Positions 1-11,815 of a stretch of 64,000 nt of DNA are shown here, one piece after another (position 1 is the first letter of the stretch; every line of letters starts with the position of its first letter). The notes under the pieces are model-generated. The model was not told the origin of the DNA. It did no database searches and saw nothing but the letters and a program-made list of their open reading frames with translations. Source of the stretch: Erythroxylum novogranatense (Eukaryota; Streptophyta; Magnoliopsida; Malpighiales; Erythroxylaceae); contig CM057227.1 of assembly GCA_029891385.1 (NCBI GenBank), positions 94,822,818-94,886,817 on the forward strand, given 5' to 3'. The position numbers were made by a program, and so were the translations under genes.

Positions 1-415
1 TTTACTCAAGGGTTTGTCTCAAATGTTAATATTAACTTGACATATATGTCAAATCGTAAAGCTTTGTGGCCTTCTGCTAACAAATCAGTTCGGCACAATG
101 TAAAAAAAAAGGAGATACAGAAGAAAATGGACTCCAGATCTTCTGTCTAATATTATAGTGTCTTATTGTGTCCAATAAATCTCAGTTATTTATTTATATA
201 GGTCTCATGTAAGTCTCACATAAGTCCCGCAAAATAAATGACTGAGATTTCATGAAATAGAATATAGAGTAATATTAAACAGATGATCTTGTCTTAAGAA
301 AATGACCTAACTGAAAAGCTTTACCTTTATCCAACTTATAAAGCCGGCATACATGATCAAACCAATTTAATATTCCATTACTTAATTTTATCCGACGGGA
401 TGAGTGAATACTACC
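1..415. other. Upstream flank of the lipid transfer protein gene
   Basis: AT-rich non-coding DNA. I see no open frame, repeat boundary or RNA gene here. The last 100 or so bases presumably hold the proximal promoter of the gene at 504. Confidence 0.5.
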
Positions 416-422
416 TATAAAT
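416..422 (+). promoter_or_regulatory. TATA box of the lipid transfer protein gene
   Basis: TATAAAT lies 82 bases upstream of the ATG at 504. This leaves room for a plant 5' untranslated region of about 50 bases. It is the only good TATA match at a sensible distance. Confidence 0.6.
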
Positions 423-503
423 GGCCCACGAAAGCATGCTATTGGCACCAATCAACCTTTTCTAGTTAATACTACAAAGCCAAGACATTGAGACGGAGCA
501 CAA

Positions 504-842
504 ATGAAAGGTTTCTGGGCTATTCTGTCGTTGGTTTTAGTCGTGAGTGCTGCAATTCCCACAGAAGCTGGCCCAGCTATATGCAAACAAGTGAAGCAAC
601 GGATTCAGCCCTGCCAAAAATATTTGTCTGGAAATGCCTCAAAACCTTCCCCTAATTGCTGTGCAGTTGTTCAAGAGCTCAAAGACCGTGCCACTGACAA
701 ATTAGCAAAGAAGGTCGTCTGTCAATGTTTAGAAGACGCATCTGAGCTGAATATTCAGGCTGCTAAAATAAAGAAGCTTCCCGGTCTATGCAACGTCGAC
801 GTTGAAATACCTTATGCCTCCAATTCGCGTTGTAGCAAGTAA
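504..842 (+). CDS. Non-specific lipid transfer protein, type 1-like
   Basis: This is a secreted small Cys-rich protein of 112 aa. Residues 1-22 form a hydrophobic signal peptide with likely cleavage after TEA, leaving a 90-aa mature chain, the usual nsLTP1 size. The eight-cysteine motif is complete: C27, C37, CC52-53, C73-x-C75, C96 and C110. Its spacing (C-9-C-14-CC-19-CxC-20-C-13-C) fits type 1, and IPY sits in the usual place before the last Cys. Family members carry lipids in an extracellular cavity and act in cuticle, defence or reproductive tissue; which applies here cannot be read from sequence. The stop at 840-842 overlaps a consensus donor, GTAAGT at 839-844. Family genes often have an intron a few bases before the stop. 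Splicing to an acceptor ending at 925 would give the tail CSKKFQ with a stop at 936-938. AATAAA signals lie at 982 and 1012. Confidence 0.88.
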   Translation: MKGFWAILSLVLVVSAAIPTEAGPAICKQVKQRIQPCQKYLSGNASKPSPNCCAVVQELKDRATDKLAKKVVCQCLEDASELNIQAAKIKKLPGLCNVDVEIPYASNSRCSK

Positions 843-1314
843 GTGTGTATTGTTTTTCTTAATTATGTTTTCTTGACAGACTCACTAAACGTTATTCTGA
901 AACTTCATATTACCCGTTTGGGCAGAAAATTCCAATAGGGAAAGAAAATCGCAGCTGGTGAAAACAAGCCATTGCTAGCAGAATAAAGCATTGAGATGTA
1001 CTATCACTAGAATAAATTTAAATGATTTCGTATTATCCTAAATAATGGTGTTTCCTAAGAATGATTTTCCTTAATCAGGATTTCTTTTCCCTTGTAACCA
1101 AAGAATATTGTGTTGAATATAAATCAACAACGTTTCTGTATTGTTTTTTGACGGCGTTCAGATCTGAAGGCTTCAATCTTTAGATTGAAACATGTTAAAT
1201 GTTCATTAATCTTCAAATTGGGAAGGAAAGAAACGGTTTACATATAACAGTGTTCTGCATCTTTATCCAGAAACGGTAATGCATTGAAATATGGACATAT
1301 TTTTGTCGATGGTT
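843..1314. other. 3' flank of the lipid transfer protein gene
   Basis: This contains a probable short intron and a four-codon second exon (926-938), then two AATAAA polyadenylation signals (982-987 and 1012-1017). Nothing else is recognised. Confidence 0.45.
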
Positions 1315-2445
1315 AAAAAACCCGATCGCACCGGCCAGTTTGACTGGAATAAATACCAATAATCTAATTTTTGATCATGTTCATACTTATAACATTTCTA
1401 AGTAAAAATCAATGTTATGAATACCGTACCGGGTTTGATACCGGATTAGACGCTGGAACGGAACTATACCGGTATCGGTATTTTTGAAAATTATAAAATA
1501 GTCCCTGAAATTTTTAAAAATTGCAAAATAGTTCATATTGGTATATTATACAGTTGTACTGTATATTTTACTAGTTTACTGTTTACGTCAACATTGTTTT
1601 TAAAATCATAATAATGACAATTATTTATTTTATTTTATTTATATCTTTATTATATTTTAATTATTTCTATATATAAAAATTATCTATATATAATACATAT
1701 ATATATGTATAATAATTATCTAAATATAATAATTAACTATAAAATAATGAAAATAATTCAAAATTTTGAATTATTAATTATTTTCTTTTTATCAAAATTT
1801 TGAATTATTTTTTAGAATTGTTGTTTTCACCTTCAATTTCATTTTGCATTTAATTAGACATAATCACAATTTTAATTTAACATATAAAATTAATTTGATA
1901 ATTATTAATTAATTTAATTAATTTTAAAATATATAAATTTTGATTTAATAATTTAAAATATATAAAATAAATATTAGTTTATAAATAATAATTTTAAATT
2001 ATTTATTTTAAGAAATAAAATATTTTATTAGTATTTATTAATAAATATGATATAAAATATTAAAATAAATTTAAATAAAATATTTTATTAGTAATAAAAT
2101 AAAAATAATTTATTTTAAGTTTTATTTAATTTAAAATTATTATTAGTAATAAAATATTTTTATTATTTTAAAAACTTTGAAAAAAATGGGGGGAAGGATA
2201 GGTAAGAAGGAGGAAGGGAAATTTTGAAAATTTTGCAAAAAAGTCCCTTAATTTTTTAGAATTTCCGATACCGGCCGATATTTGACCGGTATTTTGAATA
2301 CCGGCCGATAACGGTCGGTACAGCCGAAATTGGCCGATAATGACCGATATTTTTGGCCAGTACTGAAGATGAGATCCAGGTACCATTTTCTAGCCGGTAC
2401 GGTACCTTCCGGCCGGTACCGGCCAATACGGAACGGAACTCAACA
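1315..2445. repeat. CCGGTA-rich element with inverted ends and an AT-rich core
   Basis: Both edges (about 1315-1490 and 2260-2445) are dense in CCGGTA, TACCGG and GGTACC words, while the 750-base core is nearly pure A and T. The inner edges read as an imperfect inverted repeat: the palindromic ACCGGTATCGG at 1473 followed by AGTCCCTGAAATTTTT on one side, and a GTCCCTTAATTTTT run leading to CCGATACCGG on the other. No coding capacity is seen. This looks like a non-autonomous DNA transposon or a fold-back element, but the superfamily and exact ends are unresolved. Confidence 0.45.
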
Positions 2446-3689
2446 AATTATGGTTAGTTAGTTAATAAATAGGCTGATTTACCGAAATTAATAACTCACT
2501 TAACATTTTTATATCACGGGGTCCCATCATTTTTTAACGTGGGACCTACTTCAAAGAACAAGTTTCTCTCCTCTCTCTTCACACATACACACACCTACAC
2601 ATGTTATAGTGTCAATGTTTTGACATTTAAAAATTATTTTCTTTTTTTAATCTTTCATACAATTTAATTGATAAATTATAATTTTTAAAATTTATATTAT
2701 TTATTTATTTCATTATATTTTAATTAAAATATTATTTTAAAAATATATTACTATTTTAATCTTTAAAATATTAAATGTATTTTATCTCACAAATAAAAAT
2801 TTTAGTGTCTTCATTTATCTCCTCACATTTTAATTGAACATTTTAAATTATTATTGTGAAAATTAATTATTATTTTATCATGAATTTGTTTAATAAAATT
2901 AAATTATTAATTAGTAAATATGCTTAAAATAATTTATGAATGTGTTACAAATAATATTTAAACTATAAAAGTATATTTAAAGGACATTTAAAAAGTTAAA
3001 ATAAAGTTAGAGCCGTTCTTATTAACGATCTTTAAACATTTTTAAATTTTATGAGTCTTTAAGTAAATGATGATATGAAATACTATATTTTTACTTATTC
3101 TTATAATTTTATTCTTATTTATTATATACTAATTTTATAACTGTTTAATATTTATACCTTAAACCTTTGCTTTGATCGGTTTGATATCCTGTCTGATTTT
3201 TAAATATTGATTTTTATATATAAACTTGTTTAGTGTATATAAGGGTCCAATCCCAAATTTGGTTCTCTTATAAAATAAGTTTTATCCAACGCCAAGACTA
3301 TATAGATTGAATATGCATGAAGGAATATAGTTGGAATAACATATTAAGGCGCTAAACCAAATACTCAATGAATAGTAAGGTTCAAGGTGACTAGCAATAA
3401 TTTTTCTTTATCTTTTACCTACATCGTTTGCTAACGAGAGTCACATTGAATAAGGAGATATTTAACGTTGAAGACGTCACTATTGCGTTATTATCTCCCA
3501 ACCAATGAAAACTTTATAATAATCCATTGTTTCCACGGCAAGAATTTAATAATCACATAAACAAAATCAAGTAACTATTATTACATTATTGAAAAAAATA
3601 AGGAATGTAAATCTTTGACAATCTTCTTTTAAGAGCAAAAATGGTATTAATAATAAATATTAAAAAGAGTACAAAAATATTAAGATACT
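2446..3689. other. Intergenic AT-rich sequence
   Basis: No gene, tandem array or transposon terminus could be recognised. Many A/T homopolymer-like runs occur. Confidence 0.4.
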
Positions 3690-3960
3690 CATCCCGGTTG
3701 GATGAGAATGTGAGGGGAGGAGTGAAGCCTATAAAGAAAGGCTTACTCCTCTTCATTCAACACTTCAATCAAATAACATTCCTCTTTTATGTATAAATTA
3801 GAGGATTAAGTTTGTAATCCCTAATTTTGTGTTATAGTGAAATTCTTCTCTTTTCGTAGTTTTTACCCTATTGGGGGTTTCCACGTAAATCTCTTGTATT
3901 CTTTAATTTCTTCCTTATTTCTTACATATTTTCCTTTTTCGTGTTTTCTTTTTCTAACAA

Positions 3961-3974
3961 GTAGTATCAGAGTC
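3961..3974 (+). other. Degenerate tRNA-iMet primer binding site
   Basis: GTAGTATCAGAGTC resembles the canonical plant copia primer site TGGTATCAGAGC, with two substitutions. Its position directly after the LTR-like tail supports the call. Confidence 0.55.
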
Positions 3975-4262
3975 ATGTTTGGGTTAAGATTAAATCTATT
4001 TGCCGTATGCTCTATGGTTGCCACTTAGTGCGGATCATCCACATCAGAAAGTAAATTAGATTTTGCAGTTACCCTCGGGTGTGCACTATATGCTTGTGGG
4101 ACCACTTTTTGGTTTTCGTACCTAGTGAGACCTACTGTCCTCTGATATTTCTAAATTGCTCAATGTCATCATTTGTGGGGCTCGTTTTGTGTGAGGCCCA
4201 TGAGGTTACTATTCACGTGTGGGGTCGACTTACGTGAAATAATGGAAGGAGCTTTTTCGGCA

Positions 4263-4800
4263 GAATGTCAGAAGTAAAAGGAGAATATAAGGTAGATAAA
4301 TTCAACGGTTGAAATTTCTCGATTTGGAAGATGAGAATGAGGGCTATCTTGATAAAAGATAAGTACCTCGCAGCGATCGTCAACAGGCCAGATAATATCA
4401 CCGATGAAAAATGAGAATAAATGGTTGCAAATGCAACGGCAAATTTACATCTCGGATTGGCAGATGAGATATTGTCAAGTATAGAGGAGAAGAAGACAAC
4501 TAAAAAAATTTGAGATTATCTTGCAAGTATATACGAGGCAAAGTCCCTGCACATCAGAATATGTCTCAAGAGGAAGTTGTACACTTTACGGCATCAATAC
4601 ATTGAATTCTCTATTTTCACAACTGAAAAATATGGGTTGTGTGATAGGGACTAGTGAACAAACGGAAATTCTACTTCAGAGTTTACCAGTTTCGTACGAT
4701 CAACTCAACATTAACTTAACAGCCAACTTGCCTGTGGAAAGTTTGAACTTCGGCAATATTGTAGTTGCGATCATTGATGAGGAAAAGTGGCGCAAGAATA
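4263..4800 (+). pseudogene. Decayed copia gag (UBN2/gag_2-like)
   Basis: Reading the plus strand across frames gives the ordered hallmarks of plant copia Gag. An N-terminal 'YKVDKFNG..NFSIWKMRMRA' pattern starts near 4272. Then come 'NTLNSLFSQLKNMG' and 'EILLQSLPVSYDQL' in the best-preserved open part (about 4590-4720). Several in-frame stops and at least two frameshifts separate these blocks. In an intact element this is the capsid protein of the virus-like particle. No zinc knuckle is reached before the homology ends. Confidence 0.65.
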
Positions 4801-5320
4801 TAAATAATTTATTTATATTTTTTATTTATATAGAAATATATACAAACAATTAAAGAATAATTTTTTATATTTTATATTTTCATTAATAAAATTTTATTTA
4901 TTTTTATTTTAATTAATTATATACAATTTTTAATAGTTATATAAAATATTATTTTTAATTATTTAATAAATTTTATTTTATTTTATTCTATGAGATTTAT
5001 ATTTAAAATAAAATTTTATATTTTTATTTATATAAAATATATACAAACAATTAAAGAATTATTTATTTATTTATATATATAATTTTTATTTTATTATTAA
5101 ATATATAGAATTTATTATTAATAATATAAAATATTATTATTAATTATTTAATAAAATTTATTATATTAAAATTTATTATATTTTATTTAATATATTAATA
5201 TTATGACTTGGTCATAGCTGATATTAAGAAAAATTATTGAAGGTATATTAGGTAGTATGTATTTATTAGTTTACATTTTATCATAAACTCCCTTATTCGA
5301 AAGTTTCTTATTTTTACTAT
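4801..5320. other. AT-rich low-complexity stretch
   Basis: Almost pure A/T with repeated TTTATTTATAT and AAATATATACAAACAATTAAAGAAT words. The last word occurs twice (about 4835 and 5035), suggesting an old local duplication of about 200 bp. No coding signal. Confidence 0.45.
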
Positions 5321-5436
5321 TTAGAATGGAATGAAATGTAACATGAAACTCTCTGCTTCCATCACATTCCATTTTATTATAAAACTCTCAAATAAACGAT
5401 GAAAGTGTGTTACGTTTCATTCCCTTCTATTTCTAA
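5321..5436. repeat. Short foldback repeat, MITE-like
   Basis: The left arm TTAGAATGGAATGAAATG runs on to GTAAC. The right arm is its near complement, GTTACGTTTCATTCCCTTCT followed by ATTTCTAA. The unit is about 116 bp with no coding capacity. GGAATGGAATG-type ends are common among hAT-like miniature elements, but I could not confirm a target duplication. Confidence 0.4.
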
Positions 5437-5811
5437 CCTCTCAACCAATTAGGTCCTTACAAAAACAAGGAGGGCTCTAGCTAAAAAATAAGCCATTAAT
5501 TAGTGATTAGGCGCTTATGTCAATCACAGAAGCAGAATAGATAGAGGAGCTCATCAACGGAATTGAGAGTGTTTAAGAAATTACTATAAATGATTATACC
5601 AGGAGAAACAAATCACAGTAGTTTTTTTCCTTTAAGAACCCCGTAAACAGTCGGGACCAAATCTTACATTACTAGAACTAGGTCTTGGTCAAGTTGCCTG
5701 TATTAGTTGTTGTCCGTGCGTCATCCATTTATTTTTCTTTAAATATAATCCTCAAAGACTTGCTCTTATCTACCGCTACACAAAATGTAGAAACATTCAA
5801 CAGAAGTCATC

Positions 5812-5819
5812 TATAAATA
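5812..5819 (+). promoter_or_regulatory. TATA box of the germin-like gene
   Basis: TATAAATA lies 95 bases upstream of the ATG at 5914, a normal distance for a plant gene with a 60-70 base leader. Confidence 0.65.
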
Positions 5820-5913
5820 GCATGTATCACAGATACAGGTGCCACTACTCATCCCTCGGCCAAGCACCAAAAGCCATATACTAAGAGCTACAACTAGTTT
5901 GGTCTTGTAAACC

Positions 5914-6743
5914 ATGGAAAAGCTTCACTACCTTCTTCTTCTCACTCTCCTGGCTTTAACTTCTTCACTAGTTGCCTCTGCCTATGATCCTAGTCCTCTT
6001 CAGGACTTCTGTGTAGCCATCAACAACCCAGTCGATGGTGGTATGTGATATTACATTTGATATAAATAATTTACTAGAACTTTGCTCAGTACTTAAATTT
6101 TTCTATGTTTTGGGCACTTGCCCTTTTGCAATTGAAAAAATAGTTTTGGTCATCTAGACTACTTGATTTTAACGAATTGTTATCGTCACCATTTGCAGTG
6201 TTTGTAAACGGGAAGTTCTGCAAGGATCCAAAGCAAGTAAAGGCAGATGATTTCTTCTTTCCAGGGCTGAACAAACCTGGAAACACTGCTGCAACCCCAC
6301 AAGGTTCTGCAGTGACTCAAGTGTTTGTCGATCAACTTGCTGGACTCAACACTCTTGGAATTTCATTTGCTCGTCTTGACTTTGCACCATATGGCCTAAA
6401 CCCACCTCACATTCACCCTCGTGGCACTGAGATACTTGTAGTTGTGGAAGGCTCTCTCTTTGTTGGGTTTGTGGCCTCTAACCAGAATAACAATACCCTT
6501 TTCACCAAAGTTCTACACGCTGGAGATGTATTTGTGTTCCCGATCGGACAAATTCACTTCCAACTTAATGTGGGAGAAGGTAATGCGTTTGCATTCGCCA
6601 GTTTGAGCAGTCAAAACCCTGGTGTCACCACCATTGCAAATGCTGTCTTTGGATCAAAGCCGCCCATTAGCGCTGACCTTCTTGCTAAAGCATTCCAAGT
6701 AGACAAGAATGTTATTAGCTATCTTCAGAAACAATTCAGTTGA
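5914..6743 (+). CDS. Germin-like protein, subfamily 1 type (two exons)
   Basis: Exon 1 is 5914-6040 and exon 2 is 6199-6743. The 158-base GT-AG intron splits a Val codon (G|TG), giving 223 aa. Residues 1-23 are a signal peptide ending ASA. C33 and C50 form the conserved N-terminal disulfide pair. Germin box 1 carries H113, H115 and E120 and box 2 carries H162, the four Mn ligands of the cupin barrel. The N-terminal wording '[11 protein letters not shown]' is typical of subfamily 1. Family members form oligomers in the apoplast; some have superoxide dismutase or oxalate oxidase activity, and neither can be assigned from sequence. The reading frame is intact with all key residues. AATAAA at 6865 is a plausible polyadenylation signal. 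An upstream in-frame ATG at 6177 lies inside the intron and is not the start. Confidence 0.93.
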
Positions 6744-7160
6744 AAATCGATAATAGCCACGCATGAAAAACCAACATGAAGACGGGTTTGTGTGATTGTT
6801 GTCTTCAGAATTCATGGTTTATTAAATAAGTAAAGTTTATTTTGTATTAATTAACAAGTAATATAATAAAACTGGTTACTTATGTACCACAGTCTCGTCA
6901 TATGCGACTCGATTTCAGAAATTACAAAAGTGTCAATTTGATTGATCAATAGCTTTATCTATCCAAGTTTATCTATGTACCTCCCCGCTTCATATATATG
7001 TTGTCTTTTCCACAGTTTAGATTACATGTTTCGTTTAAGGTGAATTTTCTTTCTTTTAATCTAAATAACATTCTTATAATGTTGAATTATGTCAGTTGAG
7101 TAAATGTTGGGTGGGACAACTACGATTAAAATATTTTGTTGATTTAAATTCAAATATCAC
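6744..7160. other. 3' flank of the germin-like gene
   Basis: AT-rich non-coding DNA up to the CACTA insertion. Apart from the polyadenylation signal at 6865 nothing is recognised. Confidence 0.45.
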
Positions 7161-7163
7161 TGT

Positions 7164-7780
7164 CACTACAATAGACGCGTGTATTGGCTATGATTTCTTT
7201 GGTGACAAAACATAAATCGTCATTAGAAGTGTCCCTTTGCCGATGAATAAAAATATAATCGCTAAAAGGTTAAGAATCTACAACGATTAAGCAAAACATT
7301 TGTAAGGGGAAACAATGTTACCACGTTTTTACAATTTCGTCGCAATAACAAGTTTTAACAACGTTAACGTACTTTCGTCACAAAAAAGAAACAATTATCG
7401 ATGACTAGAAATTATCGTCGGCATATATGGGACAAATCATTTTGATTAGTGTCGATTTAGCAAAATGTCAGCAATTGCTGGAAAAAATAGTGACAGAAAA
7501 CTAAATTACGTTCCTTTTTACTGACATTTTTTGTGAATCATCACAGAAGGTCGAGCTAAGATAATAAGAAGCGACAATAAATGCTTGAATGTTGTGGAAT
7601 GTTCAGTATTGACGACGATTATCGTTCTTCGTTGGTAAAATTTGGCAACAATTATCGTTCTTGCGTCGTGGATTGGTGGACATATTGTGACCATTTTTCT
7701 TAATTTGTTGCTAACAAGGTGGGATATAGCGACGATCTATTATTTCGTCACGAAAAGTGGTTCTTAGATTTTTCAGAAAA
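7164..7780. repeat. Left subterminal repeat zone of CACTA 1
   Basis: Short degenerate motifs recur in both orientations: ATCGTCATT, TTCGTCGCAA, TTCGTCACAA, TTATCGTCGGC, TTATCGTTCTT (twice) and TTTCGTCACG. Such clustered 10-20 bp motifs are the binding zone for the accessory protein in known CACTA elements; that role here is inferred. Confidence 0.55.
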
Positions 7781-10420
7781 TTTTTATGAGAATATTGATG
7801 AAATTTGATATGTGATAATATTCTTAAAATTAATAATATTTGGAAGATAGTTTGCTAATAATAAGTAATAATTGTAGTTAAGGTTAATTATATATAATTG
7901 ACATTTTATAATCTATCCCAGTTAAGATATGCTTTGCTGTAAAGTTGTGTTCAATATTTAAAACATATTGTTGAATTACACATGGTAGGTTATTTAAAAT
8001 ATGAAAAGTAATTATATGTTGGAAATGAAAAATCTTATCAATACTAAAAATATCATAATTTTAAGTAAAAAGTAGTATTAATCATTAATATTTAGTAATA
8101 GTAAAATAATTATTTATAAAAATTTTGAAATGGTATCAATATAATATAATGATATATGGTAAGTAGTACAAACTTTTAATTAGAAGGTTAACAATTCTTA
8201 TAGACATAGAACAACAACAATAACAATAATAATAGTACGCAACCTTACCCCTAATTAATAAAGAGGCTATTTGAAAAATTCTTACAGATAGAACAATAAA
8301 TAAAGTTTAATGCTGAGTCCAGTTGATTCCATCGATAAATGATAATGATATAATTATTTTCTTGGATTTCAAATGATATGAGGGTTCATAAAGGTAAATG
8401 AGTCCCTTATATTTGGATTTTCAAGAAGAGTCCTTGCATGTTCGAAGGCATCAATTGAAATAGTGAAAGATCTTCCCTCAGATGTAGGATTGTTGACACC
8501 CTCTTCCAACAACTTCTTTGTTATAGCTTAACTTCTAGAGAATACAATTAATGAGTAGTATGAAAGACAACTTCTTCTGATGAACTTCTAGTATGATGCA
8601 CTTCACCTAAAACACAATCAGTATATAACTTAGATTGGTAATTTAGTGAAACCATTTAATGAACCCAAATTGGAATGCATAACTGAATGACCAGACTAAG
8701 TCTTTGGAATTGACAAATTTTCCAAAACAACCAATTTCCATAATCATTTATGGACTGTAGTGACATCGCTGCCGCCGACATCGCTATAAATGTTATCTTG
8801 AAGATTTAAGGAGGCTTAACACACATATGATATATACCATCAAATGCGAATATATATAATATCTTCATAATAGGAAATGAGATCTACATAATAAGGAAAA
8901 TGACGTATTTCAAATGATACTAAAAACCTTGAAGAAGAAAATCAGCTATGCATGACAAATGATTATTAATGTATGAAGAGGGGATTTGTTCTTCATTGTT
9001 TTTTTCTTCAGTGGGGATAATTTTGTCACATTCCTTCCAATGGAATGAATTTCTACCAACAGAAACTAGTCGCTATATTGACATTCCTTGATTAATTATG
9101 TTAAGAATTATATTATGCAAATGTGAATTTAGAATAAAATTCATTATGTTCAACTCCAATTTCGATGATAAGTTAAAGTACTACAGTTTAGTACTTATAC
9201 ATCTTCAATCTGCCTAATGAGGCTGATGTTACCATTATTAAAATAACAGTAATCTATTTACCCTTTGTATCATATCTAATTTTAGAATTTAAAGTAGATT
9301 AAACATTAACATGTTCTTAATGTACAGAAATATAATATTATCTATATTGGGTTATATTACTATTAATACAAATTAAAAAGTTAAATACTCTTTTAGACCT
9401 GTCATCAAATAGTTAGCAAGGTTTCTGAAGGGAAGTGTTAAAGGTCATAAAAAGAAGTCAACTCATATACAACTAGCAAAGGAAGATAATAAATCATTTT
9501 CAAAACACAACCACAAACATAACCCATACAACAAATGTAGAACTAAGAACTCACAATAAACACCTGAAGGTATAAATTAAACTTAGCACAAGATAGAGGG
9601 TTTGAAAATAGAAAAAAAAAAACAATACTAATACAGTTAATGATGGTTTTTTGACAGTGATAACCACAATACAAGAGATGAGCATAAGAAAGGGAATAAT
9701 GGTTAGTGCACTGTAAATGTAGAGGAGTGTTGACGATTAATACGAAAACAAATAAAGGTTCATTGAAGTAGTGATAAAAACGACGTTGTTTCTTATTAAG
9801 GTAAATGTTGTTGTTTTCCATTTTGTCGGAAGAAATATAGTACAATGTTGTTAGAAACAAAAAAATCATTGCCAACTTGAAGACATTGCTATATTCGTTG
9901 TCACCTTTGCATAACATAATTATTATTACATATAGAGAAAAAATTATTATTACAATACCTCAATAACCGACATAATATTGTTTGTAAATATTAGAACTTA
10001 ATCACATTGATTTATAATAATATTATAAGTTTATTACAATTTTGATTGTAATATGAGTACTTCATATCAATCATTTTAACAAAATAAAAATTTATGAAAA
10101 AGGTTTAGTATTGGTGAGGTTTATCTAGTTTGGTAGCAAAATATTTCAAAATTTGTGACGCTTATTTAATTTGGTAGGTAAATCTGGGATTTGGTGACGA
10201 ATTTTATATTCATCGTTAAATATAACGGATGACAAAAAATAAGTTGAGATGGCATCATTTGTTTGACTACAAACGACCTTGTCCTAGTATGTTTAAACAT
10301 AGACACGTGACACTCTTCTCTTCTTCCCTTTTTTTCATTTTCATCCATTCCTCTCTCCACATCACTGTTAATGGGCGTTCTTACATTAATTTTTGATACA
10401 TAAATTGCTAAACTTTTGCC
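7781..10420. other. CACTA 1 interior, unassigned
   Basis: AT-rich DNA without a convincing coding region on either strand. Small open frames exist but show no family motif. A patch at about 10110-10240 repeats the GTGACGA/GTAGCAAAA style of the subterminal zones, so a second, older CACTA end may be buried here. Confidence 0.35.
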
Positions 10421-10469
10421 CATTTAATGTTTGAATTGCACCAATTAATAGGTAAATGTTTTAATTAGG

Positions 10470-11815
10470 CAAGAAACCAGCTGGTGGGCGTGAAGGTGAC
10501 TAAAAGATGGCAAAAGGGATGAAAAATGCAGGGCGTGAATGAGGAACCAGATTTTCAAGACATAAAAACAAGAGAGGCATGCATTGCAACAGAGCGAGAT
10601 TTGGTGGCTTAGGCATTTTTCTTTGAATATAGCTGGCGGTAGAAAGCATGTGCAAAAGTGTGGGCTGTCAGTAGCGTGGACATTGAATAGGAAAAAGACA
10701 GCAAAAACAGCAAAAACAGACAATGCAGAGTTGGTGGACAAAGAAAAATATAACATTCCAGTTGGTTGGTGGCTAACAAAACGCAGCTAACGTTGAATTA
10801 CATTGGTGGCTAGGAGAAAAACAACAAGTGGGCAGCTGTACAAGAAATCAAAAAACGTTGGCTGGAAAAGGATTTTTGGATCCAAGAATCATGCAACACT
10901 CACATTTTACACAGCCCTTAATTCTCATTCACGAAAACACTCTTACAACTTAAGTTTTGAGTCACAGCTGATAGCATAGGGAGAGAAGTCTTGGACGTTA
11001 AAAGCTGGTGGATTAGGAGCTAAAAAAAACACATGTTAGCTGCTGCATGAGGAAAAGGGATTATGGTGGTTTTGAGATAAAAAACGCAGCTGGGTTGGCT
11101 CAAGACTCTCACTTACAGCACTCAAGCATTCACGCAACTCTCTCAACTCAACTCTCCAAGACTCACGTTGAACCAGATGCTGGTGGCTGGTGGCTTAACA
11201 AAGGAAGAACACGTTGGTGAAGAAGAGACAGCCCTCATATACAGCCCTCTCTCAACACTAGATACACACAAAAAAGGAAGACAGCTGGTGGTGACAGCCC
11301 TCACTCATCACAAAAGAACACGTTAGTAGCTGGAGAATCCACACATCAACGTTGCTGGGTTTGGTGAGTAGCTGAGAAGACAACGTTGAACTTGCTGGTG
11401 GAGGAAGGTCCAATTTATCACTGACGCACAAACCCACTTTAAACAGCAGTTGGTGGCAACATATAAGAGGGAGACAACTGTGGAGAGAAAAAGTTAGCAA
11501 GGTGGAGCCAAGAAGACACGTTGAACTTGCTAGTGGAGGAAATGAACTAAAAGATAAAGCAGGAGGTGGAGACAACGTTGAAATGTGTCAGCTGGTGGAG
11601 AAAGCATGGTGAAAATAAAAAAAAGGAACGTTGGCAACTGGTTGGTTGAGACACATGGAGGGGCCACGTTGAAGAATAACACACATTGAAGCAAAAAGAA
11701 GCAGTTGGTGGCTAGTGGCGCACAACCAAGAAACGCAACAGCTGGAAAAAAAACACTGAACAAGGAGAACAAAATCAGCACTGTGTGAGGAGGAGGAGGT
11801 TGCGTGAGCAAGGGA
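10470..11815. repeat. GC-richer block of dispersed GCTGGTGG and ACGTTG motifs
   Basis: The variants GCTGGTGG/AGTTGGTGG and AACGTTG/CACGTTG recur more than twenty times in about 1.3 kb, with ACAGCCCTC several times. They are not in a fixed-period tandem. Base composition differs sharply from the AT-rich flanks. The sequence style matches the upstream half of long Tat/Athila-type LTRs, and the LTR-like tail that follows supports that reading. The open frames on the minus strand (11258-11811) are by-products of the purine-rich plus strand. Confidence 0.4.

Larger units (their letters stand above)
3690..4853 (+). mobile_element. Truncated Ty1/copia element: LTR end, primer site and gag remnant
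   Basis: The stretch before 3960 has the look of a Tnt1-type LTR 3' end, including a CACGTAAATCTCTTGTATTC phrase and a T-rich tail ending in AACA. A degenerate initiator-Met tRNA primer site follows at once and a decayed gag lies downstream. The sequence turns into AT-rich DNA after about 4800, so protease, integrase and polymerase are gone. The left LTR boundary is a guess. Confidence 0.6.

Noticed and set aside
8395..8560. Minus-strand patch with partly open reading, considered as a TNP2-type transposase piece
   Set aside because: I could not match it to a transposase motif with any confidence, and the strand is opposite to the accessory gene.
11258..11811. Two overlapping minus-strand open frames of about 100 codons
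   Set aside because: They come from the purine-rich motif block, have Cys/Phe/Leu-rich low-complexity translations and no family motif.
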